From a virus: a DNA stretch of 31,724 bases. A program made the position numbers and the translations under genes. The DNA is taken from positions 1 to 31,724 of the IMG/VR virus record IMGVR_UViG_3300017991_000293; one strand, written 5' to 3'. A model generated the notes under the pieces. It was not told the DNA's origin. It made no database searches and saw only the letters and a list, made by a program, of their open reading frames with translations. Of this stretch, positions 21,950 to 30,652 are shown piece by piece (positions within the stretch are counted from its first letter, which is position 1; the number at the start of each line of letters is the position of its first letter).

Positions 21950-24191
21950 AGTCACTATAGAGCTGTACGTGGACGATAAGGGCACGGTCCACGTCAAGCA
22001 GTTTGCCGGGGAAACGGAAAAGAGCTTCAAAAAAATGGAACGGCAGGCAGAGACTTCAACCAGTAAGATGGGTGGTCACCTGCAGAAGCTCAAAAGCAAT
22101 TTTGTGGCGGTTAGTGTTGGTGTTGGTGTAGCGTTGTTGGCGCTGAAAAAGATGTATGATGTTGCGTCGCAGTTCCTCGTAAAATTCGCCACGTGGGAAG
22201 TCTCCCTCACCGATATGAAAAAGGTCTCCTCTGAAAAGCTCTCCGCGATCAAGGCAAAGATCATGGAGCTGCCCCCGGCCCTGGGCACATCCATTGAGCT
22301 GGTCAAGGGATACTACCAGGTAATCTCTGCAGGCGTTAAGAATCCGAAGCGGGCACTGGATACCCTGGTGCAGGCATCCAGAACGGCCAAGGCGGCCCAC
22401 GTGGACCAGGCCGAGGTAATCAAGGGCCTCACCAAGCTCATGGCCGGCTACGAGGGCGAGATTGAGAATGTGTCCGAGGCCGCGGATCTCCTGTTCGCCA
22501 TCGAGAAAGAGGGCCAGACCAACGTGGCCGAGTTGATCCCGGTGATCGGCGGGCTGGCCAAGATATCCCACGACCTGGGCGTGAGCCAGGATGAGATGGG
22601 GGCGTCCCTCGCACTGGTTACCCAGACCGCAGGCTCTACCGCCGAGGCGGCCACCCAGTACCAGGGCGTGCTCATGGCGCTCCTGAAACCAACGGAAGCC
22701 ATGCAGGCAGCCATCAGGGCAATGGGCTTCGAGAGTGCAGAGGCGGCGATCAAACAGCTCGGTTTCGCAGAGACCTTGCGGCAGCTCAAGGCCCAGGCCG
22801 CCGGCTCCTCAGAGGCGATGGCAGAGATGTTCGGCCGGGTGGAAGGGCTCAAGGGTATGTCCGCCCTGGCGGCCAACGAGTTCCGGAACCTGGGCGACAA
22901 GGTCACGGTCATGGAGGAGAAGACCGGCAAGGCGGCGGACGCCTGGAAGGACTATAAAGAGACCTCCGCCTCGGCATACGACAGCCTGAAGGCGTCAATC
23001 GACAAGGTAACCATTGCCATTGGAAAGGGCCTGGCCCCGGCAGCTAAAAACCTGGCGCACTGGCTCTCCGATGCTGCGGAGTACTGGACGAAGCTGTTTA
23101 GAGGACCGCAAGAAGGCCCCGCCCTGGGTGAGGAGATGCTGGAGGACTACCGGCGGCGGGTCATAGCGATCAAGGAAGAGCTGCTTGAAATCAGGGAAGA
23201 TCTTAAAAGCCCCGACATGATCGAATATAAATACGGCGGTCTGGAGCAGGCCCATGAACAGGCCAAGGCACTCCATGCCGAACTCGCCCGGATCGAGGCA
23301 AAGATTAAATTCTTGACACAGCCTCCGGAAACAGAGCGAAAACACCCGCCGGTGCCGGAGCTCCCGGACGTACCCGAAATACAATCCCCATTTGACTATG
23401 AAACGTGGACACCGCCGCAGCTTGCCGACTCTATGGACAACTACATCAAAAACGCCAAAGAAGCAGCCGCCATCCTGAACGCGCCGCCTTTTGATTGGGA
23501 GCAATGGCTGCCGCCGGCAGAGGTGGACACCTCGATGGAGGAGTATGTCAAAAAGGCCAAGGAAATGGCCGCCATTGAGTACGCGGAGCCCTTCGATTAC
23601 GAGCAGTGGATCACCGGCTACGATGAAATCGAGGACAAGGGCACCAGAACCTTCAGCGAGCTCGAAAACGCGGTGACCGGCTGGGCCAATACCTTCAGCC
23701 GTCAGCTGAGCGATATGCTCTGGACAGCCGATACCACCTTCGGCGATATCCTGGAATCCTTCGGCCGCATGCTCACCCAGATGGTGATCCAGAAGCAGGT
23801 GGTCGAACCCCTGCTCGGCGCGGTGTTCGCTACACCGAAGGCGAGTGCACAGGGCAATGTGTTTTCAGGCCCCGGTATTACAGCGTATGAAAACAAAATC
23901 GTCGACCGCCCCACGTTTTTCCCTTTTGCGCATGGCATCGGGCTTATGGGTGAGGGGGATCGCCATGAGGCAATCATGCCCCTTACCCGGACGAGGAGCG
24001 GGGATCTGGGCGTAAAAACAGAGGGCACAAGCCCGAACATACAGATCAACATGATCAACCAGACCGGGCAGCCGTTGAGCGCCCAGCAGCGGGGCGCCCG
24101 CCAGGAATCGGGCAGGTGGGTTATTGACGTGGTGGTCAACGAGCTGAGAAGGGGAAGGACCCTCAGGCAGGCGATACGGAGTACGACATAA
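21933..24191 (+). CDS. Tape measure protein
   Basis: A 752-residue protein, helical for most of its length. Residues about 85-330 match the tape-measure core (a repeated pattern with PPALGTSIELVKGYYQVISA, KLMAGYEGEIENVSEAADLL and MGASLALVTQTAGSTAEAAT). A hydrophobic segment at about 55-68 (FVAVSVGVGVALLA) may help membrane passage. From residue 486 three imperfect units of 33-34 residues begin with Pro-Phe-Asp-(Tyr/Trp)-Glu (486, 519, 553). The end has IMPLTRTRSGDLGVKTEG, typical of lambda gpH-like tails. By the usual rule of about 0.15 nm per residue, a tail near 110 nm is expected. Confidence 0.9.
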   Translation: MTSRNRVTIELYVDDKGTVHVKQFAGETEKSFKKMERQAETSTSKMGGHLQKLKSNFVAVSVGVGVALLALKKMYDVASQFLVKFATWEVSLTDMKKVSSEKLSAIKAKIMELPPALGTSIELVKGYYQVISAGVKNPKRALDTLVQASRTAKAAHVDQAEVIKGLTKLMAGYEGEIENVSEAADLLFAIEKEGQTNVAELIPVIGGLAKISHDLGVSQDEMGASLALVTQTAGSTAEAATQYQGVLMALLKPTEAMQAAIRAMGFESAEAAIKQLGFAETLRQLKAQAAGSSEAMAEMFGRVEGLKGMSALAANEFRNLGDKVTVMEEKTGKAADAWKDYKETSASAYDSLKASIDKVTIAIGKGLAPAAKNLAHWLSDAAEYWTKLFRGPQEGPALGEEMLEDYRRRVIAIKEELLEIREDLKSPDMIEYKYGGLEQAHEQAKALHAELARIEAKIKFLTQPPETERKHPPVPELPDVPEIQSPFDYETWTPPQLADSMDNYIKNAKEAAAILNAPPFDWEQWLPPAEVDTSMEEYVKKAKEMAAIEYAEPFDYEQWITGYDEIEDKGTRTFSELENAVTGWANTFSRQLSDMLWTADTTFGDILESFGRMLTQMVIQKQVVEPLLGAVFATPKASAQGNVFSGPGITAYENKIVDRPTFFPFAHGIGLMGEGDRHEAIMPLTRTRSGDLGVKTEGTSPNIQINMINQTGQPLSAQQRGARQESGRWVIDVVVNELRRGRTLRQAIRSTT

Positions 24192-24778
24192 TGGCCAAAT
24201 TCCCGGAACTATCGAGCATCAGCTACACCAACCCGGAGGCAGTCGGAATCCGGTTCAAGACCCTGATCTCAAATTTTGACGACCTGGGCGAGGAACAGCG
24301 CAAGCAGAAGTGGCTCTATCCGAAACGAACCGTACCGCTGACCTACAGGCGGAAGTCCAAGGCCGATGCACGCACCCTGTGGCAGTTCTACCTCTCACGG
24401 AAAGGGGCATACGAGGCGTTCAATTTCTTCCTGAACCAGGCCAACACCTACCAGGGCGAGTACGTGGGCACCGGCGACGGCTCCACCACGGTGTTTAATC
24501 TGCCGGCAAAGAACTCTTCAGACTACACGGTCTATAAAAACGGCGTGGCCCAAGAGGGGGGAGGCACGGATTATACCTTCGCCGCGGGCGCGGGCACGGA
24601 CGGGGCGGACAAGATAACCTTTGTAGCGGCGCCTGCCTCGGGCGACCGGATCACCTATGATTTCACCGGAAACCTCAAGATCCGGTGCCGGTTCGCCGAG
24701 GACTATCAGGACTACGAAACCTTCTACGGCAGGCTCGTGAACATGGGAATCGAGTTGGAAGGATTGCTTAATGCGTGA
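24191..24778 (+). CDS. Distal tail protein (DUF2460/gpM-like)
   Basis: A 195-residue protein overlapping the tape measure stop (ATAATGG). The N-terminal half has LTYRRKSKADARTLWQFYLS and GAYEAFNFFLNQ; the middle holds a GEYVGTGDGSTTVFNLPA strand module common in phage tail-tip proteins; the end (IRCRFAEDYQDYETFYGRLV) is typical of DUF2460/gpM-like distal tail proteins. It probably forms the ring at the tail tip next to the gpL-like hub. Confidence 0.72.
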   Translation: MAKFPELSSISYTNPEAVGIRFKTLISNFDDLGEEQRKQKWLYPKRTVPLTYRRKSKADARTLWQFYLSRKGAYEAFNFFLNQANTYQGEYVGTGDGSTTVFNLPAKNSSDYTVYKNGVAQEGGGTDYTFAAGAGTDGADKITFVAAPASGDRITYDFTGNLKIRCRFAEDYQDYETFYGRLVNMGIELEGLLNA

Positions 24779-26042
24779 CATCGACTCAAATATTTTGGCC
24801 GAGCTGGCAAAGGAGGAATTCCGACCGTTTTTTCTGCTGGACATGGAGATCGACAGCACCCACTACCGGATCACGGACTGCGATGTGCCTCTGGTGCTGG
24901 ACGGCAATACCTACAGCCCCCGGGGGTTCAGGATCGGTGACATCAGCTACTCCCGGAGCAACATCGTGGATTCCGTGCAATTAGAACTGGACAACCTCGA
25001 TGCAGCCCTGACCGCCGCATTTGTCGGAGGCACGCCCCAGGGAAGCGACGTCTCCCTCAAGCTCGTCGTCCTGAAATCTGACGGCGAAACCTATTACATG
25101 CCGGTGAGCAATGAGGGCCTCGTCGGCTACTGGCCGCTCGATGAGGGCTCCGGAAACATCGCCTATGACAAGAGCGGCAACGGCAACAACGGCACCCTGG
25201 TCAACATGGAGGCGGGGGACTGGGTCGACGGCGTGTCAGGGAAGGCGCTGAGCTTTGACGGGGTGGATGAATACATTTCATTGCCTGCTACACAGGATTT
25301 TGCCTCGGCCACATTAACCATAGCGGCGTGGATCAAGGCGGATAACTTTGCTACGTACAGGGGACTGATTACAATAAAAGAGACTCACTTTACCGACTAT
25401 CTGGTTATCCGAGGAAACAACTCCGGGTTTACGCTACTAATAGAGGATGGCAATGTTGTTAAGGCAAATACAGACACTCCGGCATTGAGCACCGGCCAAT
25501 GGATACATGTTGCGTTTGTTCAAAACGGCTCCGGCTGGAAGTTTTATTTAGACGGCGAGTTATCAACACTGACAGACGAAACGGAAACATATTGCACCGA
25601 TCACCTAACAATTAGTGATGTCCGGATAGGCTGCAGTGACTGGGCATCGAAATATTTCGATGGTCTCATCGACGAAGTCCTCATTTATAACCGTGCGCTG
25701 AGTGCCACTGAAATCAAGGCGCTCTATAACCTGGCCTATGGCTCCGTCACCCTGCTCGATCTCACAATCGACGACTGGGATCTGGACGAGGAGCGGGCCT
25801 CCGTGACCCTGGTCACGCCCTTTTCCCAGTGGGCGAGAAAGACCCTCTCGAAATATTCGCCCTCGTGCCGGTGGAAGGTGTTCAAGGGTACGGAGTGCGG
25901 CTACTCAGGAGCTGCCACCTGGTGCGACCGCACCTATGCCCGGTGCCAGGCCCTGGGGAACACGGGCAATTTTGGAGGCTTCCGGTGGCTGTTCTCTATC
26001 GTGGACAAAGAAATCTGGTGGGGAAGGGTGCAAGGAAAGTGA
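24771..26042 (+). CDS. gpL-like tail-tip protein interrupted by a LamG carbohydrate-binding-type domain
   Basis: A 423-residue protein. Residues about 1-112 are the N-terminal part of a gpL/DUF2163-like tail-tip protein (YRITDCDVPLVLDGNTYSPR). Residues about 113-322 are a LamG/concanavalin-like jelly roll (GLVGYWPLDEGSGNIAYDKS, then KALSFDGVDEYISLP, and FDGLIDEVLIYNRALSATEI). Residues about 323-423 resume gpL with four cysteines, C366, C376, C385 and C392, followed by NFGGFRW, the layout that binds a [4Fe-4S] cluster in lambda gpL. The LamG coding stretch (about 25290-25640) is poorer in GC than its neighbours, so it looks inserted. The added domain probably binds a surface glycan or protein of the host. 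Confidence 0.8.
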   Translation: MRDIDSNILAELAKEEFRPFFLLDMEIDSTHYRITDCDVPLVLDGNTYSPRGFRIGDISYSRSNIVDSVQLELDNLDAALTAAFVGGTPQGSDVSLKLVVLKSDGETYYMPVSNEGLVGYWPLDEGSGNIAYDKSGNGNNGTLVNMEAGDWVDGVSGKALSFDGVDEYISLPATQDFASATLTIAAWIKADNFATYRGLITIKETHFTDYLVIRGNNSGFTLLIEDGNVVKANTDTPALSTGQWIHVAFVQNGSGWKFYLDGELSTLTDETETYCTDHLTISDVRIGCSDWASKYFDGLIDEVLIYNRALSATEIKALYNLAYGSVTLLDLTIDDWDLDEERASVTLVTPFSQWARKTLSKYSPSCRWKVFKGTECGYSGAATWCDRTYARCQALGNTGNFGGFRWLFSIVDKEIWWGRVQGK

Positions 26043-26112
26043 GGTTGAAAGGTTCAGGGTTCCGGGTTCAGAGTTAAAACCATTGAACCTTGAACCCAGA
26101 ACGGGGAACCTA
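26043..26112. repeat. GTTCAAG-family inverted repeat (site 12)
   Basis: AGGTTGAAAGGTTCAGGGTT and CCGGGTTCAGAG face CATTGAACCTTGAACCCAGA and GGGGAACCT. It lies between the gpL-like and gpJ-like genes and runs up to the weak ribosome site of the latter. Confidence 0.75.
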
Positions 26113-26116
26113 AATT

Positions 26117-28600
26117 ATGGGATTCGGAAACATCATACCCTATGTAACGCTTGCCGCTGCCCTAGCGGTGCCCGGGATGTTACCTGCGGCTGCGGCGTGG
26201 CTTGCTCCGTATATTACTACCGGCATTGTGGTTGCCGGGTCCATGCTCTCCGCCGCGCTTACCGAGGACGTGAGCCCGCAGCTTTCGGCCGCATCCCTTG
26301 AGAGAGGCATCAAGGCCAACACCTGTTCCACCCAGGAGGACATAAAGGTCGTCTACGGCCAGCGCCGGGTGGGCGGAAACACAGTATTCAGAGGGGTATC
26401 GGGCGATAATAACGAAATACTCTGGATCGTTGATGCATTGGGCGAAGGTGAGTGCGAGGGCATCGCACAGGTGGACGACGTTGATCAGGTGTTTCTGAAC
26501 GACAAACTGTATACGGAATTTGGCGGTAATGTAGAGTACTGGTTTCATTCAGGCTCCGCCACCCAGACGTATGATACGAATCTGCACGCGGCAATACCTG
26601 AATGGACCGATAATATGCGATACACGACGTACATCGTGTGGAAGCTCACCTATGATAGAAACTATTTTCAGTCAGTTCCCAGCCGCCAGCTCGTGCTCAA
26701 AGGCAGAAAACTGTATGACTTCCGGGATGTATCCACGGCATATTCCAATAATCCGGTATTGACAAAATACGATTATCAAACTAATTCCCGCTACGGCCTG
26801 AGCATTGCCGCAGCCAAGTTCGACACGGGCGCGGGCGGCTCATGGCGGGCCGCTGCGGACTACTGCGACACCAAGAGCTGGGTCTTCAACATGGCAATTA
26901 CCGGCCAGCAGGCCCAGGATATCCTGGACACCATCCTGGCCCACTTCCGGGGCGAGCTGGTCTGGTGGGACGGAAAATACTATCTGAGATTTGCCGACCT
27001 GAACGAGGAATCCTCGTGCATGACCCTCAGCGATAAGCACATCGCCCAGGATGAAGAGACCGGCAAGGCCCTGATCTCCATCGGCGAGCCTTCGGCCTTT
27101 GACGTGCCGGACGGCCTGAGCGTGCTCTATGTCGATCCTGACAAGAATTACGTTACCGACACCCTCCAGATCGGCGAGACAACCGGTTTTATCCAGGAGC
27201 TCAAGCTCCTGGGGGCATCACGGCAGCAGGCGGCGGACCTGGGCGTGTATTTTCTGGAGCGGAAGCAGCTCGGCCGGACGGTAACCGGCACCTTCCGGGA
27301 TGACACCGTAAAGCTCGAGCCCCACGATATCGTCACGTTGAGTACAACCGCCCTTTCCATCTCAAGCCAGCTCATGCGGGTGATCGAGGCGAATATCCGG
27401 GAAAACGGCCTGATCGACCTGACCCTGCTCTATGAGCAGACCTTACTCTATGACGATGACTATAACCTGGATACCGAAGGCACCTACCAGTGCTCGCTCC
27501 CCGATCCCACGGACGAGCCGCCCTCAGTGGGCAACGTCCAGAAGACGGAGGAGACCTACGATTACCGCCTCCGCACCTTTACCCGGCTGAAAATCACCTT
27601 TGACCCGCCGGCCAGCTACGCCTGGCTCTCTCACATAGAGGTGTACCTGAGCTATGATGATTCGAACTGGACGTATCTCTACGATGTGAATACCGATTTT
27701 AATATCGATAACGTGGAAGAAGGCAAAACGTATTATATCCGGCTCAAGGTTGTCTCCATCTGGGGCACCAAGCAAAAGGACGAAAACGACTACAAGATCA
27801 GCCATACCGTGGGTGGCCACACATCGGCCCCTGCGTCCCTGGGCAGTCTCAACGCCGTTGTCAACGCCAATACCATTAATCTCTATGCCCAGAAGGTCAG
27901 TGATCCTGACGTTGAGCTCTATGAGTTCCGCCTGGGCTCCGCCTGGTCCGGAGGGATCTTTCTGGCGGCCCTCAGATCCCCGAACCTCTCGCTCTACGGC
28001 GTGAAGCCGGGCAATCACACCTTCATCGCCAACACCTTGAGCAATAATGCCCTCTATGGCGGTACACCGCGGATAGCGGCCGCAGCGCTCAAGGACCCGC
28101 CCGACGGCTGGACCGTGCAGGCCACCGAGACCTGCGACTATAACGGCGTGGGCACCCACGATAATACCGAGCACACTACCTATGACTCGGACGATTACCT
28201 GAAATGCTCCCATACCGGCGGGGTGCTGACCGGTACCTATAAATCGCCCATCTATGACCGGGGCTCCAGCGGCCGGTACATGATCTACCTGCTGGCCGAT
28301 ATCGTGGTCACCGGTACGGGAACCACCTGGGATGATGTGATCCCTGATCCGGATACGTGGAATGAGCTTAATATTGCCACCCGGTCATGGGTCGAGATCT
28401 TTGAATTACTTGCAGGGCCGTCGGTACAGATAAAGCTCCTGTACGGCGAGACCAGCCCGCCGGCCAATGAAGTTGAAAAGCTTGAGATTCTCTCCTGCAT
28501 CGTCACGGCGCGGTACTTTCAGGTAAAAATCATCATTACCGATCCCAGCGATGCGGTGAACGCTCTGGTGGAGCACTTTACGTTGAAATTCTGTCAATAG
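26117..28600 (+). CDS. gpJ-like central tail-tip / host-specificity protein
   Basis: An 827-residue protein from ATG 26117. A hydrophobic N-terminus (residues about 8-55; YVTLAAALAVPGML, AGSMLSAAL) precedes a hub region with IKVVYGQRRVGGNTVFRGVS (residues about 78-97) and an ALGEGECEGI segment, as in the phage tail hub/J family. YRLTTFTR-like Fn3-type modules (about 480-580) are followed by C-terminal beta-rich, receptor-facing domains. It forms the tail-tip cone and contacts the cell. No separate gpK (NlpC) or gpI genes are present, so this tip is simplified compared with lambda. Confidence 0.78.
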   Translation: MGFGNIIPYVTLAAALAVPGMLPAAAAWLAPYITTGIVVAGSMLSAALTEDVSPQLSAASLERGIKANTCSTQEDIKVVYGQRRVGGNTVFRGVSGDNNEILWIVDALGEGECEGIAQVDDVDQVFLNDKLYTEFGGNVEYWFHSGSATQTYDTNLHAAIPEWTDNMRYTTYIVWKLTYDRNYFQSVPSRQLVLKGRKLYDFRDVSTAYSNNPVLTKYDYQTNSRYGLSIAAAKFDTGAGGSWRAAADYCDTKSWVFNMAITGQQAQDILDTILAHFRGELVWWDGKYYLRFADLNEESSCMTLSDKHIAQDEETGKALISIGEPSAFDVPDGLSVLYVDPDKNYVTDTLQIGETTGFIQELKLLGASRQQAADLGVYFLERKQLGRTVTGTFRDDTVKLEPHDIVTLSTTALSISSQLMRVIEANIRENGLIDLTLLYEQTLLYDDDYNLDTEGTYQCSLPDPTDEPPSVGNVQKTEETYDYRLRTFTRLKITFDPPASYAWLSHIEVYLSYDDSNWTYLYDVNTDFNIDNVEEGKTYYIRLKVVSIWGTKQKDENDYKISHTVGGHTSAPASLGSLNAVVNANTINLYAQKVSDPDVELYEFRLGSAWSGGIFLAALRSPNLSLYGVKPGNHTFIANTLSNNALYGGTPRIAAAALKDPPDGWTVQATETCDYNGVGTHDNTEHTTYDSDDYLKCSHTGGVLTGTYKSPIYDRGSSGRYMIYLLADIVVTGTGTTWDDVIPDPDTWNELNIATRSWVEIFELLAGPSVQIKLLYGETSPPANEVEKLEILSCIVTARYFQVKIIITDPSDAVNALVEHFTLKFCQ

Positions 28601-28610
28601 GAGAAAGACT

Positions 28611-29879
28611 ATGAGTCAAGACTGGACCGATGATTGTTTCGCAGCCGGACACACCGGCCAGACAGATCTGGCAAACATGGAAAAGAACTTCGCCTGCCTG
28701 AAATCCTGCTTCTCGGGCGCATCCGCCCCGTCAAACCCCGTTGCCGGCATGTTCTGGTATGACACAGCGAATCATATTCTAAAACTCCGCAATGAGGCCA
28801 ACAATGCCTGGCTTTCGGTGTGGGATCTTGCAAACGACAGTCCCCCTGCAGGAAGTATTGTCGAGGCATGCCTGGCTGCCCTGTCCGTCTCCGAGGGGAA
28901 GATCGCCGCAGGTGCGGTAACCGAAACCAAAATCGGCGCAGGGGCCGTGACCGAAACCAAAATCAGCGCAGGGGCCGTGAGCGAGGCCAAACTTGCCAGC
29001 AGTGCCGTTGCCCAGGCCAAGCTTAAAACCAGCTACGGCAGCACGTCTCAAGCCGGTCCTGGCTCTGGCGTCAGTTCTCTTCCTGGAGGTGAATATGGTT
29101 TCTGGCCGAGGGTGAAAGGCACAACCGATTCGGGCAATAATTATTTTGGATTTACCTTCGGACGAAATACCCACCATTCCACATATGGCTGGATAAGACA
29201 CGGCTATTTATCGGTAACCTACTCTAATTATGTGAGTATCTATGTCAGTGAGTCAGGGGATACCGGCTATGTGCAACAGCGGTATATAACGTCCTCTGGG
29301 GAAGTATTCTGGATTTTTATTTTGAGGGATATCATTACCAAAAAGATCAGGCAAATGTGGCAGTCCCCTGACCATCCCTGCTTTGGAAGCGGCGGAAAAC
29401 CGTCGTTGGTACCGCATCCCTTCGGGAGATTCGATCAATCGAAATATGAACTCGTTATTATTAATCCGGCAGATAACGAGTTAGCAGAAATGCGTGGAAA
29501 AATACAGCTCATCAATCAGGTCTTAACCGTAAAAAAAGAGGACCTGGTCGGCTATGATCCCAATATGCCGGTTATCTATACGGCAGGCAATGGGGACATA
29601 ATGTGCAGCGATGTTACAGGCGTCAGTTCGATCATCGGCCCCAGTAAATTAATGGAAATCGAAATCGAAAGACCGGACCGGGATCTGCTCCAGGTTGTAG
29701 AAGACGAGTATGAAATTAACGAGAAATCCGAGCCGGCATGGCCTAAAAAAGAGGTCACCATCGGCCTGCCTGCTGCATGGGATGAGGCATGGTTAAAACA
29801 AAAGCCAGTCACACCAATGAAAAGGGTAATCCCGAAGCCTGATTACGCGATCCATAAGCAATTACGAAAAAAGAGATGA
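28611..29879 (+). CDS. Tail fibre protein with decapeptide repeats
   Basis: A 422-residue protein with AGGAGA before ATG 28611. The N-terminus has a virion-attachment pattern (NPVAGMFWYDTANHILKLRN). Residues about 95-140 are imperfect 10-residue repeats of the type (I/L)xAGAVTETK (GAGAVTETKISAGAVSEAKL), as in trimeric fibre shafts. The following about 110 residues (Tyr, Ser and Gly rich, lower GC) look like a receptor-binding head, and the last about 150 residues are charged and include a Tyr-Asp-Pro motif; they may be a chaperone or membrane-proximal part. The stop overlaps the next start (ATGA). Confidence 0.78.
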   Translation: MSQDWTDDCFAAGHTGQTDLANMEKNFACLKSCFSGASAPSNPVAGMFWYDTANHILKLRNEANNAWLSVWDLANDSPPAGSIVEACLAALSVSEGKIAAGAVTETKIGAGAVTETKISAGAVSEAKLASSAVAQAKLKTSYGSTSQAGPGSGVSSLPGGEYGFWPRVKGTTDSGNNYFGFTFGRNTHHSTYGWIRHGYLSVTYSNYVSIYVSESGDTGYVQQRYITSSGEVFWIFILRDIITKKIRQMWQSPDHPCFGSGGKPSLVPHPFGRFDQSKYELVIINPADNELAEMRGKIQLINQVLTVKKEDLVGYDPNMPVIYTAGNGDIMCSDVTGVSSIIGPSKLMEIEIERPDRDLLQVVEDEYEINEKSEPAWPKKEVTIGLPAAWDEAWLKQKPVTPMKRVIPKPDYAIHKQLRKKR

Positions 29880-30469
29880 GAGCTATACTCGAGCACGACA
29901 TCATCCGCCATATCACCGAGTCCGGCGATACCGAAATCGGCACGATTCCTGCGGATAAAAAAGACGTGGGCCTGGAGCGGCTCCGGTTTGACGGCACAAC
30001 AATCGTTGACCTGGCCGACCTCACCGGGATCTGGGTCAGTCCCTTGGGTGCGGGATTTTTCGAACTTCACGCAGTCCCGGTGCCCGGCTCCCAGAAGGTG
30101 GCCATGACGTACGGGGATCGCAAGAATCTCACGATGGAAAACGGGATCATCCGGGTCAAGACCGCCCAGGAGCTGGATGCGGAGCGGCAGGCCGAACAGG
30201 CCCTTATGATCAAAAACAGACTCCGTCAGGCATTTAAACGAGACGTGGGCGATGTGGAGGACCAGCTCGCCGACGCCTACAAGCTGATCTACCTACTCAT
30301 CATGGTGGTCATGTCGGGCGATCAGGGGGCCAGGGATTTTCTGAGCCAGATTCTTCCGGATGTTAAGGCGACGTATCCACTGGAGAAGATCGGGAGCCAG
30401 CTTGGCGATGCAGCAGGGAGGATTAAGGTTCTCATGGGAGGCTATTATGATGAGATTCAAGATATATAA
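29876..30469 (+). CDS. Hypothetical tail-fibre-associated protein
   Basis: A 197-residue protein whose ATG overlaps the fibre stop. Residues 1-80 are beta-rich (DLADLTGIWVSPLGAGFFEL); residues about 95-150 are a charged helix with a short hydrophobic stretch (LIYLLIMVVMSG). It is translated with the fibre and, by position, may be a fibre assembly factor or a small tip protein. I do not recognise the family. Confidence 0.65.
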   Translation: MRAILEHDIIRHITESGDTEIGTIPADKKDVGLERLRFDGTTIVDLADLTGIWVSPLGAGFFELHAVPVPGSQKVAMTYGDRKNLTMENGIIRVKTAQELDAERQAEQALMIKNRLRQAFKRDVGDVEDQLADAYKLIYLLIMVVMSGDQGARDFLSQILPDVKATYPLEKIGSQLGDAAGRIKVLMGGYYDEIQDI

Positions 30470-30512
30470 AGGAGCAGGCAGGGAGAGCCGCGTTCTCTCC
30501 CTGCCAACCTGA
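30447..30512 (+). CDS. Possible 21-codon leader-like ORF with internal hairpin
   Basis: ATG 30447 (or 30450) follows GGGAGG inside the end of the previous gene and runs to TGA 30510-30512. It contains a perfect 11-bp inverted repeat, GGCAGGGAGAG (30477-30487) with CTCTCCCTGCC (30495-30505). Translation is uncertain; the sequence may matter as RNA. Confidence 0.25.
   Translation: MMRFKIYKGAGRESRVLSLPT
30477..30505 (+). other. GC-rich hairpin after the tail genes
   Basis: Perfect 11-bp stem with a 7-base loop (CCGCGTT) and no U-tract, so it is not a simple terminator. It ends 7 bases before an AAAGGAGG ribosome site and could act in mRNA processing or protection. Confidence 0.55.
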
Positions 30513-30521
30513 AAGGAGGGC

Positions 30522-30641
30522 ATGATTCTGCCCGTCCTGTTGCCGGGAATGCTCCCTGGTAATTATAAGGATAACAGGCCCATAAGGTTGAGTCAACCGG
30601 AAACTGTGAGGTTTTTATGGAAGGCTCGTACAGCGATATAA
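30522..30641 (+). CDS. Small hypothetical protein
   Basis: A 39-residue frame from ATG 30522 with the ideal AAAGGAGG (30512-30519) two bases upstream; the spacing is short for a start at this ATG but a strong ribosome site is unlikely by chance. The peptide is basic and Pro-rich at first. It is between the tail module and the methylase. I do not recognise it. Confidence 0.4.
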   Translation: MILPVLLPGMLPGNYKDNRPIRLSQPETVRFLWKARTAI

Positions 30642-30652
30642 GAAAGAGATAA

